NCBI GenBank assembly: GCA_029216955.1
Contig: JANAVB010009599.1
Coordinates: 5,940,640 to 6,004,639, forward strand
Direction of reading: 5' to 3'
DNA length: 64,000 nucleotides
From: Iris pallida
Taxonomy: Eukaryota; Streptophyta; Magnoliopsida; Asparagales; Iridaceae
Positions 9,921 to 24,102 of the stretch are shown here, in pieces. The notes under the pieces were generated by a model. It saw nothing but the letters and a program-made list of their open reading frames with translations, did not search any database and had not been told where the DNA came from. How positions within the stretch are numbered: position 1 is the stretch's first letter; every line of letters starts with the position of its first letter. Both the position numbers and the translations under genes were made by a program.

Positions 9921-12900
9921 TATTTTTATGGTGGCCCATGCAGGTCGGGTTTGTCGTTTCGGTTACATGACTATACCCAACGGGCCTGCAATATAGGATT
10001 AGAGTATAGGATCTCATCCACCTGCTTGACCCTCTTCCTTGACTAAATTTTTTGAATCACTTGTTCAACTTCATTGATCTACATCTTGCTTGAGCTCTTT
10101 CTACCGTAATCCTTATTTCCACACTTGATAGGAAGATGACTACACTAGTATATGCTCATAGGTCAACCCCATGGCTAGAAGGATTACATTGACAACTAGT
10201 ATGCATTGAGATCCTCTTTGAATTATAAAGATACGAGGATAAGAGGAACCATATTTTTCTAGAAGTATGAACTTAAGGATTAGTTAATTCCAAGTTGGGT
10301 AGTAGCAACATTAATAACTTCGAAGGATTTAAGAACTTTATCTTTTTCTACAAAGTGATAGAGGAAACTATATACAATTGAGAAAAAAAATTGAATTAAT
10401 TTTGAGTTTTGATTTATGAAGGTCTTTGAGAAATATTTATGATTCATTTGTTTATAGCTATACATCCTTGAAGAGATATAAAGTTAGTTAAAAAAAAATA
10501 TCGCTGCTGTAAGATTTATGAGGACGGTTGATAAAGCTTGGTTTTAAATTGGGGTGTATGGTTCCCAATTAATAAGTTCGTCAATTTTGAAGTAATGATA
10601 TTGAAATTCTGGTTTAAAATATTTGGAAAAAATGGAAACGATTGTTGAGGAAAATTTTAAACTTGAATTCGTGTCATTTGATTGAGGATTTACAAATCTA
10701 TTTAGATTTTGGGTTTAAAAAGTTGTGATTATGGATATCAAATTTTGATAAAAATTTGAATATTGAATTTAAAATTTGAATTGCTAATATTAAATTTTTG
10801 AAAAAGTTACTAATGATGTGATGAAAAGTCATTTTGATTGATTAAAGGAATTACCATTTAAAAGTTGTGATTTTGTTTGAATGACTTAGAAATAGAAGTT
10901 ATGTGATGAGTGCGTTAAAATATTGAGCTGTAAATTTTAGATTATTCGTGATATGTTGAAAGTTTATCTTGAGGGTTATTGGAGAAATTTTTGGAGTTTT
11001 AAAGTTATGAAGTGATATAAAAATTTTTGATTCATGAGTTTCGTGAGTTTAAAAGTTGGAGTGGAAATGTTAAAATTTGTAAAGGTTAGTAGTATCGTGA
11101 TGGAAGTTTATTTGGAAAGGGATTTGATTTGGTTATGATTAAATTTGACGGCTTGGAGTGAATACGAAATTTGGATAGTTCATTTTAGAGAAATTTATTA
11201 AGGAACTTTTGGAGGAAACTTGAGTTTTCAATTTTAATATTAGGCCACCAAGATAGCCCTAATAAATTAGAAGTATTCCATACTAAATGCCATGTCACTC
11301 ATGACCATGATAGTAGAATATACACAAGTGTTGCTAGTCATCTACCAAACTATATTGTATCTCAATCTTTACTTACTCGATTTTCCCTCGAATCTCGATC
11401 TTTTATGGTAACCTTCTAACCCAGTTGCAATTTGAATAATGATTTATTTGTTCACTGACTGTATTCATTTAAGAGGCTATCTTTTCTCTAGAACTGTGAT
11501 CCTAAATTATTTTGCTGGATTTGTAATTAATTTTATTGCATGCTTTAACTTGATCTCCTTTATTTTTGAGCATTACTATTCACCTCATGAACTCCCACTT
11601 TTTATTTTAGATATTTTGGCATCCCTTATCGTGACTTGAATATTTGGAGCACAACAATAGACTTTTCCTTCCAACAAACTTCATATGTTAGACTTAGACG
11701 AGCCCACCTTAATGTAGATATATCATATCCCACTAAAATACGTCTCCTTGTACTCTATTTTCTTGATATGACTTTCGAGTTAAATGGCTAAGTTATAACC
11801 TCTACCATGACACCAGTTACTTTCGGACTTGAATTAGAGGTCCAACGTTGACTCATTTCTTTCAACCTGATAGGTGATTGTGTCCTACTTCATTTATTAA
11901 ATGCCTAACTTTGTGCTTACCTTGATTGCGTGACCCATTGTCCTATCACACTGCTACTTTAACTTTTGTAAGTTGGAGAGAATACCTCACTCCTTTTTCC
12001 TTGTGACCCACATATTGGTAAGTTCGCTTAGACTATAAATTCAGAGGACCCTACCTTATCTAGTCTACCAAACCAAAAATGAAGTAAACCTGGGTAACTG
12101 CCTAGGTCCAAACTTCAAGCAAGACTTGATTCTTAAAGAACCTTGGACTATTTAAATTTCCTTTATCATGGTCCCTTACTTATACTTTGGCTATCTTATA
12201 ATGCTAATTTAGCATAAAATTTTGCAAGCTTACTTTCTTATCAAGCTTGATCATGACATGTTTTATTGGGTCGCTCCCACTAACATATTGACTAATCAGA
12301 ACCGATGCATGATGGTCTGATCAACCTATTGCACTTCGGTTCGCTTTTCATATATCATACTACGTGGATGGAGACATAGTTAAACTCGCCCTAGAGTCTC
12401 TTCCGCGACTGCCTTGACAATTCTACTTGAAGTATTCAATCGCCGTTGAAACCCATATTGGTATTCAAAACATATTCCTTGAACTCTTGTTGTCCTTCGT
12501 CTTTCACCTATTCTAGACAAGCCTTGTACTTGATAAGTAAGCCAAACTATTCTTCTATGACCGTGATATTTGTATATACGCGATGATAGTTAGCCACTGA
12601 CCAACCAATGTAACTATATCCCCGCCTTGAGTTACTCGATCTTTTCTTCGACCCTAGATTCATTTTCATGACCTACTTGAAACTTGAGAATGACTCAAAT
12701 CTAACCCGAGACGACTATGTTCTCTCAAATTACTTGTCATTATTCTAGTCGATCCCTTACCTCTCTATTTTATGTCTTATCATGATGAACTTTAACCCAT
12801 AATCTTCCTCATTTCATTAGGGTAACTAGCAAACCTTATGCAATCCCTTGATCATGATGTACTTTCGTATATAACAAATTCATAACTTTCTAATGCATGT

Positions 12901-13038
12901 TTGTACTGAACATCGCTTCATCGCCTCATTCAAGAATCTAAATCATATTTGGTATCGAGGAACTGTTCCTAACTTCTAAATTTTCTACCATACCTATTCC
13001 TAAATTTCGAGGACAAAATTCTTTTAAGTTGGGTAGGA
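9921..13038 (+). mobile_element. C internal region, non-coding
   Basis: The region opens with a primer-binding-site candidate TGGTGGCCCATGCAGGTC at 9929-9946, eight bases after the LTR. No gag, protease, RT, RNase H or integrase motif is visible in any frame. The stretch 10250-11230 is AT-rich, and 11240-13000 is mixed sequence with frequent stops. The last bases, TTCGAGGACAAAATTC and AAGTTGGGTAGGA, form the usual gypsy 3' end and polypurine tract. Confidence 0.75.
9929..9946 (+). promoter_or_regulatory. Primer-binding site of C
   Basis: The sequence TGGTGGCCCATGCAGGTC starts with TGG, so its reverse complement ends in CCA like a tRNA 3' end. The same string follows the LTRs of A (30257-30274, one change) and B (25698-25715, minus strand). 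The primer tRNA was not identified, and this is not the usual initiator-Met site. Confidence 0.6.
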
Positions 13039-15740
13039 TGTAACCTCCCTAAATTTCTACATTAATTTTTTTTTATTTTTTTATTTGAGTATTTAAAATT
13101 TTTACCGGTATTTGTACGTCGCATAGTCTTATTATACGTCACGTACGAAATTGTCATATTGGACGTCGCGGATGAGTTCGCAAATTTCGTATGTCTCGTC
13201 GAGTGCAAATATGTGTGAGCATATATATTTTTAGAAAAATATTTTTCTATTTTTATAGTTTCAAACTAATATATATAATAATTATTTGTATTTGTATTTT
13301 ACTTAAAGTTGTGAAAAGTATCAAGATGGCCAAAACTTATTACTTTTATTTATTTATAAAAGCCTAGCTTATTTAATAGTGGTAATTTAGAAAAAAAAAA
13401 CTATTTTTATGCAAATATTCCTTACACATGAGGTACATGAATTTGACTTCATATATATAATTCCATTTTCGAATTTATTGATATTAATATTTTATTATTC
13501 AAAAAGATATTTAAAAATATTTATTATTTTTGAAATTATTATTATTGGTATTTTTGGAATATATATTTGGAAATTTTTGTGGCCATTTTAAATCTCGATT
13601 TGATTTTATGGATTTAATTAAAAAAGTTTAAAGGTAGAATTTATATTTAATTTTAGTTTAGATTATCTAGATTTAAATTGGTATTTAATTTAAATTTAGA
13701 TTTGATTTTTATTGATTTAAATTAAATTATCTAAATGGGGTTTAAATAAATTCTAATACTTATCCAACTGGGAATTCCCACCTCCTATATATAGGAGAGG
13801 TACTCCTCCATAAAATTTTTATAATCCAATCTGTGCACCGTGTCTGTGCCCGTCCCGTCCACTAAAGTTTTTTCCTTTACACATACATCATAGTTTTCAT
13901 GTCCGACAATCCCGGACACCTCTCCCCGTCACCTTAGCCGTGCCGGACACACCCGACACGACACCACCCAAACCCGCAAATACCGATCCAGAATCCTAAG
14001 ACCTCGACCCGGCCTCCACTCCACCATCAACCTCATCACCGGCATCCCCGCCACGGCCAACACACCGCCCCTACACCACCAGATCGCCCCGGGCTTCGGC
14101 CATCTCCCGACCCAGACCCCCGCACTTATCCACCGTATCCTGGTTACCACTCCAGCCTCTCCGGCCAACAAACACCACCATCACCACAGTCCTGACATTG
14201 CCCCCACACCACCACCACCACAACTGTCACCATCACCGGTGCCAACGCCGGCGACTGGCCACCCTCTCGCCAGGACACCGTCGTCTAAACCCAGAAACCA
14301 CCACGCAATAGGGAAAAAAAATTGCTCACCTCCACCCGGCCGCCGCCATCCTGAACCTCCCTCCGCCTGCGCTGAGCCACTCCACCCCGCAAGCTTCGCC
14401 TCAGCCGCTCCGCCGAACGGGGACTCCGATGCCCAGTCCCGGCATCCCGACTCTGGCGCTGGCCTCCGTAAAACATCCACCTCCCCGTACCGAGCACCGC
14501 CTATGTGCCTCCGCTCGACCACGCCTCCGATGAAGCCGGCCTTCCAGATCCGACCACCGCTGCGTCTAGATCTGCAGCCGCCGTGCCCGCCGGCACGCGT
14601 GGGCCTCTTTCCACCGCCCTCGAAACAGTCGAGCGCGCCACCGCGCGCCGGACCACCCTGCGCCGCCGTTCCCATCTGCCTCCTCTGAAACCACCGCCAA
14701 AACCCACGCCCCTTCCTCCACTACGACCTCCGCTGACGACCCCCCAGTGAGATCGGCCATCCCGATCCGCCGTCGCGCCTCTCCGCAGATCCCGACCGCC
14801 GCCAAGGAGTCTCACCACCCGTCGGAGTTCCCCAGCGCCCTCTACTCCGCCGTACCTGCTCGCCGGCCACACACGCCGGAGCCGCCGCCTCGCGGAGCAC
14901 AGCGCCACCGCCGCCGCCTCGCGAACTCCTGTAACCCCCTATTTCCTCCCGCTTCTCCTCTTCCTTCCTATCTTTATTTCTCATTCTTACTGAGTAAAAA
15001 AGAAAGTAACAGTATAGTAATTTATTAAGGTTTTATGACTAATATTTATTTATTTATTTCTTTTCGCTTTCTCATCTATTTTATTACTATTATTATCTAT
15101 AATTATTACTATTAAAGTTTTGTATGTAGAATAACATTTAGGATATGAATGAGTAAGTTGTCACAGTATTATTATTATTACTACTACTTTATTATTTACT
15201 ATTATTATTTCTACTTGTAATGTAAATATAGGATTTCTATTTCATAATTTAAGGATTTTAGCCTAAAAAGAATTTATTTTTCAGGTATGTAGCCTAAATA
15301 TATGTATATTCAATAAAAAGACAGTTTTCAAATTATCATACATATTTTCAAGTATTTATATAAAATATTAAGTTTCAACCTAAAACGCTTTTTAACTGCT
15401 TATAAATATTTTGTCTAATCAAATCTAGTTTTCGATATTATAAATAATATATAAATATTAGTATATGTATCTATCTCCATAATTTCTCCTCGGTTATCAC
15501 CATGGATCACGACTGATCGCGCATTTTTATTTCTTGTGACTCTCGGACCCTTACATATCGAACATGGCTACTGGACAAACAGGACTTGATTGAACACCGC
15601 ACCACACCAGGAGTGACATCAGGCAAGATACTTTGCCATCTTTACTGCTTACATTTAGTTGCATTTTATTTCGTTTATTGTATCTATATTCCTTGTTATT
15701 ATTTTCTTTTTGCTTGTGGACCTGGAGTTAAGAGACTGCC
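13039..15740 (+). repeat. C 3' LTR, first part
   Basis: The piece starts TGTAACCTCCC after the polypurine tract and parallels the 5' LTR throughout, including the palindromic TATA box at 13782-13797 and the CpG-rich block. It stops at the insertion of A (TSD ctgcc at 15736-15740) and resumes at 36911. Confidence 0.9.
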
Positions 15741-17710
15741 TGTAACACCCAGTTTTCTAAAATGACGGTAATTTTGAAATTTTATAATTTTAATCATTTA
15801 TTGATTTGAAATTTAAATCATGATATGATTTTTTTAAATTATTAAAACTATTTAAAATCATGAATTGTGATTTTGATGTTTTGCTAGTGAAACCCTAGAG
15901 ACTGTTTGACCTAGAGCCTAACCATGTGATTAGGATATTTTAATGTCATTTCTGGCCTAAGGATATTTTGCATTTGACCTCTTTGAATTATTTTGATATT
16001 TATTGCGTTGGTGATTGTTGATTTTGACCTTTGATAGGTGTGATTTTGTGATGGTATTGTGTCCGTTTCGAACACGTATCAGTTTTTATTTACAAATGTT
16101 TGATTTGCCTCAAAAAGTTTTTTTTTATCGCTGATTTTTTTAAAAGTATTTGAATGAGATTTTTTTTCTGTATGTGTTTCCTGTGATTTCTTTGTTTTAA
16201 TTTCGAGGACAAATTTTTTTAAGGTGGATAGATTTGTCACCCCTAGTTTTCAGAAACAGGGGTATTTTTTTCATTTTACATTTTTGAATATTTTTAAAAT
16301 TTATTTTATTATTTATGATTTTGGGGTTGAAATTTATTTTATTATTTATGATATTGTTTTGGGGTTATTTGAGTCGGGTTCGAATTTTAACTCAATCCGA
16401 CTTGAAACGGGGACCCGGGGGGGATAGTTTGACTCTAGTGGGACCCACACACTAGTTAGGCATGGCCCACATGATATTAATTTTAGTCCACATGATATTA
16501 ATTTTAGTTAGTAGTTAGACTAATTATTGATGGATAGGTTTAGTTTAATTAGAGACTTAAAACTAGACTAAATTGACCTCAACCTTTAACCCATTCATAA
16601 TTTAAATCAAATAGATTAGTGAAGGGCATTTTGGACATTCAAATAGGGGACATGTCACCATTTTTGGGCAGCCACCTATGGGGGGGATAAGGAGTGAGTC
16701 ACTCCTTCATTCATTTGTTTTCATCCACTTTCTCTCTCTTGTTCTTCCCCAAATTAATTTAGAGATGAACCTCCATTGATTTTATCTCCAAATCAACCCC
16801 TTCTTCCACCAAATCTTCTTCATTTCTCCTCTACTATATGTTTAGAGGGTGCTAGCCAAGTTTGGGAGGATTCAGAGCTCGTTCGTGTCCTTTTAGAATC
16901 TCTACGTGTCGGTGTCGTGTCGGAAGAATTTTCCTTTGAATCTCTCTTCCGGAAGTTATAATCTCTCCTCTAATCCATCCTTACATGCATATAGGAATAT
17001 TTTGAACCCATAGGAATGACCCCCATGGTTGTATCTCCATTTGTGTCCATTTCGTGTCCATTTGGATGTCATAGGAGTGTCCTTTGTGTTGTGGTTGTGT
17101 CCATGTGGGAAAACCCCAAATTTGGACACACTATGTGTTGTTGTTATGTATGAAAGAATTATTACATGTTTAATCTCATATTTTTGTATTGGAGATGTGT
17201 TCTATAGTGTCTCATATATATATATATTAGTGTAGAGAGTGAGTTCTTGATATATTATGTTATATACTTGTGTTTCTTTTGTCTCAAACTACCTAAATTC
17301 GTCATAATATTTATCCACGTTTTTAGTAGCAATAGCAACTTAGAAATGTCATAACTTTTAGCTTAAAACTCCGATTTATCTCCCCTTTTTTTTGAAGAAC
17401 CGTATCGAAGTTAGCTTTCCAAATATATATTTTAATAAGCCAAATTCGTTCTGACACTTTCTGTAAAATTATTTGAGTGTCAGCTGTACGAAAGACGAAC
17501 GCATTTTGGTATTTTTGCGATTCCGGGAGCTTTCGAACACGAAAATGCGATCCGTTTAAAGTTTCGGAAAGCTAACACAAAGATCTATAGCATACTTTAA
17601 TCCTAGAATTTAAAGAATGCCTAATTTGTATAGTATTGATTTTAAGTAGAAGATTACTATACGACATATGCATTTTGTATATCCATGTATGTACAAATAT
17701 GTATGTATGC

Positions 17711-17770
<60 letters not shown>

Positions 17771-19431
17771 TAAGAGAATGTAATATAATATAGAGTATGC
17801 ATAAATGATATAATGTATGAAAGTATATTATGTATTCAAATATGTATAGGTGCATGAATGAATGAATGAATGCATTGCAATGCATGAATGAATGGATGAA
17901 ATGCAAGCATGTGGGTAATGCAAGGTATTAAAACATTTATGCAAGTATCCATATGTAAGTAAGTAACGTAATCAAATATGAATGTATACTATATATGAAT
18001 GCCAACATGATAGGAATGTATGATGCCATATTAGCACTTAGCACCATATTCATATGTTAAAACCCCCTTCTACATGTTGACAGTAACCCCAAGCATGATT
18101 ACACATAAAACCTACTTACTGTTATATGAGTAAACCCTTTGATGTATAAATAAACCCTTTTGTTATGATTAACACCCATACACACACATGCTAAACCTAT
18201 GCTTTACATGTTATTTCTTCTATGTGACACAATGAACCCTTGCTAAATGTTATCCTTCTAACATGACCCCCTCATACTTGAACACATTGTACTGCTATGT
18301 ACACATTGCCATATCCACATTCATGTATCACTCACTCCTTGTCTTTATGCACCTTGCTTGTAATAAAAATATATATGAATAGATATATAATGTGTGTTTG
18401 ATAACTTGTGTAGCTTTGTGATTTTGTGTGAGTGTTAGTCTAGGCTTGGTTAGGCCTAATGAGACTTGTTAGTCTAGGTATAGACCTAGTACTGCCTAGT
18501 TAACCTAGTTTGACTAGTACGGTTGACCAGAGTTGACCAGGAGTTGACTTTGACCTAGAATGACCTAGAATCATGTAGAATGCATAGTAGAGCTTTATTT
18601 TACCATTTTGGACTTATTGTGACTTGTGCTGTTCTAAATAGGAGCCAGACATCTCTCCTCGTACAGTACATTTCCTTTGAACATTCAGATAGCAGGCGAG
18701 TACATTCTCTGATCATTTCATATCCTGCTTAGAATTATTTTCTTGCTTTAAATTACTTTACTTGATACTTTCACGTTGGTCACACGGATTGGTACTATAT
18801 GGATCCTTTCTTGAGATATTATCCTTTAGGAGCATCGGATATTACATGTTCTGTACGTTTCACTTACATTGTGTATCACTATGCTTCTTAGTTCATTGAT
18901 CACTTGTGACATGTACTCTCATAATCACAGAGTCTTCTTGAATCACCCACTTATGGGCATTCCCAGAATCACCCATTTATGGGCATCCATGTATCACCCT
19001 TCGGGGGCCATTGCATGGAATCCTAACATAACCTGGCTGGATCCTTATGTATTGATTGGGTGTACGGGGTAGTAGGATTAGACATGTGAATAATACCCAA
19101 GTAGTATCTCGTCAGAATCACTCCGTAGTGTCTCATCAGAATCTCCTATGCCATTTACATGTCTATATTGTACTCTGACTCACTAGCCACTGTTAGTTCT
19201 CTATGTATAGTAGATATTCCTATTACAGTTCTCTCTCTGTTTATATACTGTATTTCTTCAGTTCATGTATTTTACTTCACTGCATGATTATATTTTCTAA
19301 CCTGCTATGATCTGTTGAGATGTATTGTGCTCCCTCCTGTCCTGACTGGACCTGTTGACAAATTTTACAGATAGCCTGGAGGTTGCCTAATAGCCTAGAG
19401 GAGACACAGTAGAGGTTGTATAGATAGCTAG
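15741..19431 (+). repeat. A 5' LTR, first part
   Basis: The piece aligns closely with the 3' LTR from 32887. It includes a (TA)n run at about 17716-17760, flanked by GT-rich sequence, that is much shorter in the 3' copy. It also includes short direct repeats of the type atcacccacttatgggcat at 18940-18990. B interrupts it after 19431 (TSD gctag 19427-19431). No gene is present in it. Confidence 0.9.
17716..17770. repeat. (TA)n then (TG)n microsatellite in the A 5' LTR
   Basis: The run is about 44 bases of alternating TA followed by GTGTGTGT. The 3' LTR has only a short tatatatatg at 34870-34880, so the run expanded or contracted after insertion. Confidence 0.85.
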
Positions 19432-22400
19432 TGTCATGACCCGAACCCACTATGAGGGTACGTGAACGTAACAACGCCCAGCCTACGCCGCAGTGTCGAC
19501 GGTAGAACGTTGTCCTAGGTCAATCATCTAACAGTATAAAGGTACCGGTACAGTATATACGCTCCGAATGGAGGTGACATAGCAATATACAGTCTCAATC
19601 ACATCTAAGGCAGAACGATAAGATAAAAGATAGATAGATAAATACTGGAATAAAAAGATCCACAGGATACAATCAGAGAGTCTAAGTGTCTACTGCCATA
19701 CAAAACAGAACATCCAGCTCAATACAAGTCTCTAATACTGAATATAAAAGAATATATACAATCCAGATCTCAGAAGACAGAAATAGTAAAACCTAGACTA
19801 GGGAGCCTCAGTCGCTAAGCTAGTGGATCAGGCTGGAAATCTGGGTCACACGAGTCATCTACAGCTGTCCCATAGAAGGTGTCTACTCAGGCCTCATCCT
19901 CATCCTCTGTAATATTTTCAACAGATCCAGTCAGGACGAGAGCGAGCACAAAATATCTCACGCAGTTCATATCAAGTTAGGAAATATAAAGCATGCAATA
20001 GAGTAAGGTACATGAAACGCTGAAAGAAGAATGTACATAAAAAACAGTAGAGATTTGATAACTGGAAATATCTATATATGATAAGTAAGAACTGTAAGCT
20101 AACTGTGATTTAGAGTACAATATGGTTATATAAACGGTCTAGGAAAATGCAGTAGTAACTCTATTGTACGTGGGTATACAATAGACATATACAATAGTTA
20201 TACAATATTGTACAATAGGATTTGAGTACATAACCAATTCTACTCCCCCTTCCCAATCAATACACAAGGATCCACTCGATCCAGTTACGTTATCTTATAC
20301 AATAGTGTACAATGTTATACAATAGATGTACAATATTATACAATAGATGTACAATGTTATACAATAGTTATACAATGTTATACAATAGTGTACAATGGTC
20401 TATCCCTGGAACTCATGTGATAATGAGAGTACAATATGCACAATGAGTATACAAGGATATGGGTATTCAATAAATACAATATGTAAGTGAAACGCACATC
20501 ACAATATGTATTTAGTGAATACAAGGGGATAACATCCCAAAAGAAGATCCATATAGTACCAATCCGTGATAACAATCGTGTCAGCATCAAGTACAGTAAT
20601 CTAGAGCAAGAATGTAAATCCAGACAGGTATGAAATGGTCAGAGAATGTACTCGCCTGATAGCCTGAGTGTCTGAAGAGAATATACTGTCCGACGAATGG
20701 TGTCTGTCTTCTATAGAACAGTACAAGTCACAACAAGTCCAGAATAGTAATAAGATGCACTACGATGCATACTACATGAATCAAGGTCAATCTAGGCCAA
20801 AGTCAACTCTTGGTCAACTCTGGTCAACCCTAGAAGTCAAACTAGGTCAACCAAGTCAAACCTAAGTCAAACTAGTCTATACTAGGCTAACAAGGCTATT
20901 CTAAGTCTAACTAGACTACACAAGTCTAATCTAGGCTCTACACTGACACACAGACACTCAAATAGGCCATAGGCTAAACCATGTCTAAAACCAACCATAA
21001 ATTACCTCTACACAAGATTATTCTATATCTAAAATAATACACAAGTTACATATAGGCTAACTATATGAATACCACACATACATTATCTATCCATATTAAT
21101 ATATGATATGATAACACACAAAGGCATATAGGTATCTATAGTATATCACACATATATTATAGGATACCTAGAATGGAATCTCACATACTCAAGCATAAAG
21201 AATGGGAATGAAATGTGTTTGTGTGTGTATGAAACATGAGAGTGTGTGAGTGTTCATGTGTGGGATAGAGTGTCAAGAGAGAATACATAGGTGTAAACAT
21301 GAGTGTGTGTGTGGGTGAGTCTCACATAGTGTCAAGTGTGCATGAGTGTTGGAAAGACATGTGAGTGTGAGAGGATACAGTGTGACAGTGAAGAGTGTGA
21401 AGTAGAGGGTGTTCATGTGAGTGTGAAAACAGTAAGGAATCGGCTAACAGTGAGTGAGCTTGTGTGTGTGTGTGACATGTATGTGTGGGTGTAGGTGCTA
21501 GGCAAAATCAGTGAGGAACAATACAGTGAACTATATTAGGCAACATTGAAGAACCCATACTGAAATTCCAGCTCAACACAGGAACCTAAACCCAGATTTA
21601 AAATATTGAAGAACCATTAAAAACAGTTCATCAAACTCAGATTTAATATGTTGAATCAAAACAGTTCAAACAAATACCCAAATCTCAGTTTTACAGTCCC
21701 CTAAAACCCAATTTTCAGCCATACTTGGCATTCCAGATTTCGAACCCAGAAACAGTCCCAAATCATTCCAAATTCGACACATATTTAGATAACATATAGG
21801 TAAACACATTAGAGGTTCTAAACTATGCAATTAACAGTATTAGGTAGGTTAAAATGGCTGTCAAAACTCAATTATTAAATCTGGAACAACAGTAAAATGA
21901 AGACTATTATTGAGGTTTCAGAAAAAGGGGAAACTGAGAAATGATCAATAAAATTAAATTAAAACACCAATTTAAAGGTTGGTAATGAAAATATATATTG
22001 TGTACGTGTCATGTGATGAGTTTGTGTCCACCCAAGTGGACACAAACGTGTCCAATCCATTTAAAACCCAAAATCAGAAAACTGGACACAGTATGGGAAC
22101 TAAGCCTCGTGCATGTGTTCACAGAGTTCGTACACTCGACACGACACGACACAAGCCACGTGGTTGTGTCCAAGTGTCGACCAAGTGTAGGGCTAGGGCT
22201 AGGACACCCTGTCACGTGTCCACGATACGCGTGCGTACGATACGACACGCGTATCAGTGCACGAAAGTGACAGCCGCCAGCACAGTATATTTTCAGTGCA
22301 GGGGCTCGTGCGTGTCCGACACGATACGTGGGGCTCTAAAACTTGGGGATCCCCGTGTCAGTGTCAGCCCTGTGTCACATGCCAAGTGTCACGTATCGAG

Positions 22401-23610
22401 GAGTCATGTCCAGAGAGCTGTGTCCCCCGAAATGCAGGGCATGCACAGTGCCTGTGCACGTGCACGCGCGACAGCGTGTTCGCGTGTCCGTGCAGACTCG
22501 ACACGACACAAAAATGACACAAGGACTCAAGAAACATGTAAGCGACACCTAAACCTAATTTCCTGTTCAAATACTTTCCTAAAAATCATACGAAATACCC
22601 ATTGGGGCATTTCATCAAACACATTCCATGTGACACTGATACGTGTCCAAATAGGACACAAAATGGACACGAATTCTAGGGTTTCCTATTCCTATAGTTA
22701 GGTTAGGCCTAGGGCTCCCTAGATATGTAATTAAATCAGAATTTTATGATGTAGATTGAAAGTTACCTCTATGTATCAAAATCCCCAAAAAGCTCTAAAG
22801 AGAGGTATTCCTCTTGATGGTCAAACTTCTCCAAATTGATTTGAATCTGAGAATAACATGTAACAACAGCAAGAACACTTAATTTAAAACCCATTGCAAT
22901 TTGTTTGAGGGAAAATGGAGCTAAAATGGAATTTCTAAGGATTTTATAAGTTGAGAAATTACCTCTTTCTAAAGCTTGTTCTTCCTTAGAGGCTAGCCCT
23001 AATTTCTAAGAGAATATTTATAAGGGGGAATCCCTAGGATGGGTTAAGTGGCTGGATAATAATGTTAGGGTTAGGGTTAGGCACTAGTTAATGGGCTTTG
23101 GGCCTCTATGGCTAGTTATTGATTTAAGGCTTAATCACAAGTCATGGCTTATGACTTAAAAATCTAACTTAAGTCAAATAACCATACCATGGGTCAACTC
23201 TAGTATAACTAGGGTTGCATAACCTAACCAAGGCCAAACTCAACTAGGGTTAGCTCCTAGGTTAGTCTACCATGGTCATTGCTAGTCAAAGTCAACCTAG
23301 TCAACCCTCATTCAAACAATTCCAAAATAAAATTCTAAAAATTCCCATAAATTCAAATAAATCCTAAAATGACCAAAATACCCTCTAGGCTAAAATGTAC
23401 TAATCAAACATCCTAATCACATGGCTAGGCTCTAGGTCAACAGTCTCCAAGGTTACACTAGTCAAACACCAAAATCATAAGTCATGATTTAAATAGTTTA
23501 AAAATGATTAAAAATTACCAAAAATTATATTATTAATTAAATATCATAATTAAATAAATTAAAATACAAAATTTCAAAATTACCCTTATTTTAGAAAACT
23601 GGGTGTTACA
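19432..23610 (-). repeat. B 3' LTR (element on the minus strand)
   Basis: Read on the minus strand the LTR starts TGTAACACCCAGTTTTC at 23610 and ends at 19432. It holds an array of tacaatag-type units at about 20150-20400 and GT-rich simple repeats at 21210-21490. It also holds a block dense in GTGTC/GACAC and ACGTG motifs at about 22000-22690. Open frames in the last block occur on both strands and are not genes. Confidence 0.9.
22000..22690. promoter_or_regulatory. ACGTG-rich block in the B LTR
   Basis: ACGTGTC occurs at 22004, 22046, 22214 and 22641. CCACGTGG lies at 22157-22164, ACGTGGG near 22326, and a GTGCACGTGCAC palindrome near 22454-22465. These are the cores of G-box and ABRE sites bound by plant bZIP proteins. 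The other LTR (28290-28960) keeps most of them. Function is inferred from motif density only. Confidence 0.4.
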
Positions 23611-24102
23611 AGTCTACCTATCTTATAAAAATTTCGTCCTCGAAATTAAAATGGTAGTAGTCCTTCTAGGTCAAACACCCCACAATCAGAGTCTCAAACA
23701 TACCGTCAGATAATCATATGCGTCTGTCCAAAACCATGATACTCAGAATCTTTGTCGTGCTAGTGAGCATGGCTACGATAATCACAGAGTCCTCGACTAA
23801 GGCACATACCTCTAGAACCATGGTATTTAAAATTTTTGCATTGCCGCATGCTTGGCAGCGAAAACCTTAAATTCCTACACCCGAAAAATACGTCCTAAAT
23901 CTGACTATATGTCCTCATTATGCCAACTAATACGACTATCGAAGATTCTAGATTCCATAAATGGGTGACCTAGCCCATATGATTCATCTCAGAAGAAAAT
24001 CAAACATAACACAAAAACAATAGAACAGAATTGATCAACCAACAAGGAACAGAGGGGATCGAAATTTCAAGGCAATTATAAGAGGCAATTTTGAAAATAG
24101 AA
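23611..24102 (-). other. B internal non-coding block after gag
   Basis: Read on the minus strand, gag stops just past the point where protease would begin, and about 490 non-coding bases lead to the polypurine tract and LTR. The part at about 23705-23990 matches A at about 30590-30867 (for example atatgggctaggtc, ggcaatgcaaaaattttaaatacca, gtgattatcgtagcc). It ends TTTCGAGGACGAAATTTTTATAAGATAGGTAGACT-like, a gypsy 3' end. Confidence 0.7.

Noticed and set aside
13929..15028. Same set of frames in the second C LTR, up to 164 codons
   Set aside because: They are copies of the LTR block. Similarity between them reflects LTR duplication, not protein conservation.
21979..22701. 240-codon open frame in the B LTR
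   Set aside because: Encoded by GTGTC/GACAC repeats with frames on both strands. It lies inside an LTR and is disrupted in the other LTR.
23055..23085. TTAGGG-like repeats suggesting telomeric sequence
   Set aside because: Only two or three units, also in the other LTR at 29355. Plant telomeres are usually TTTAGGG arrays.
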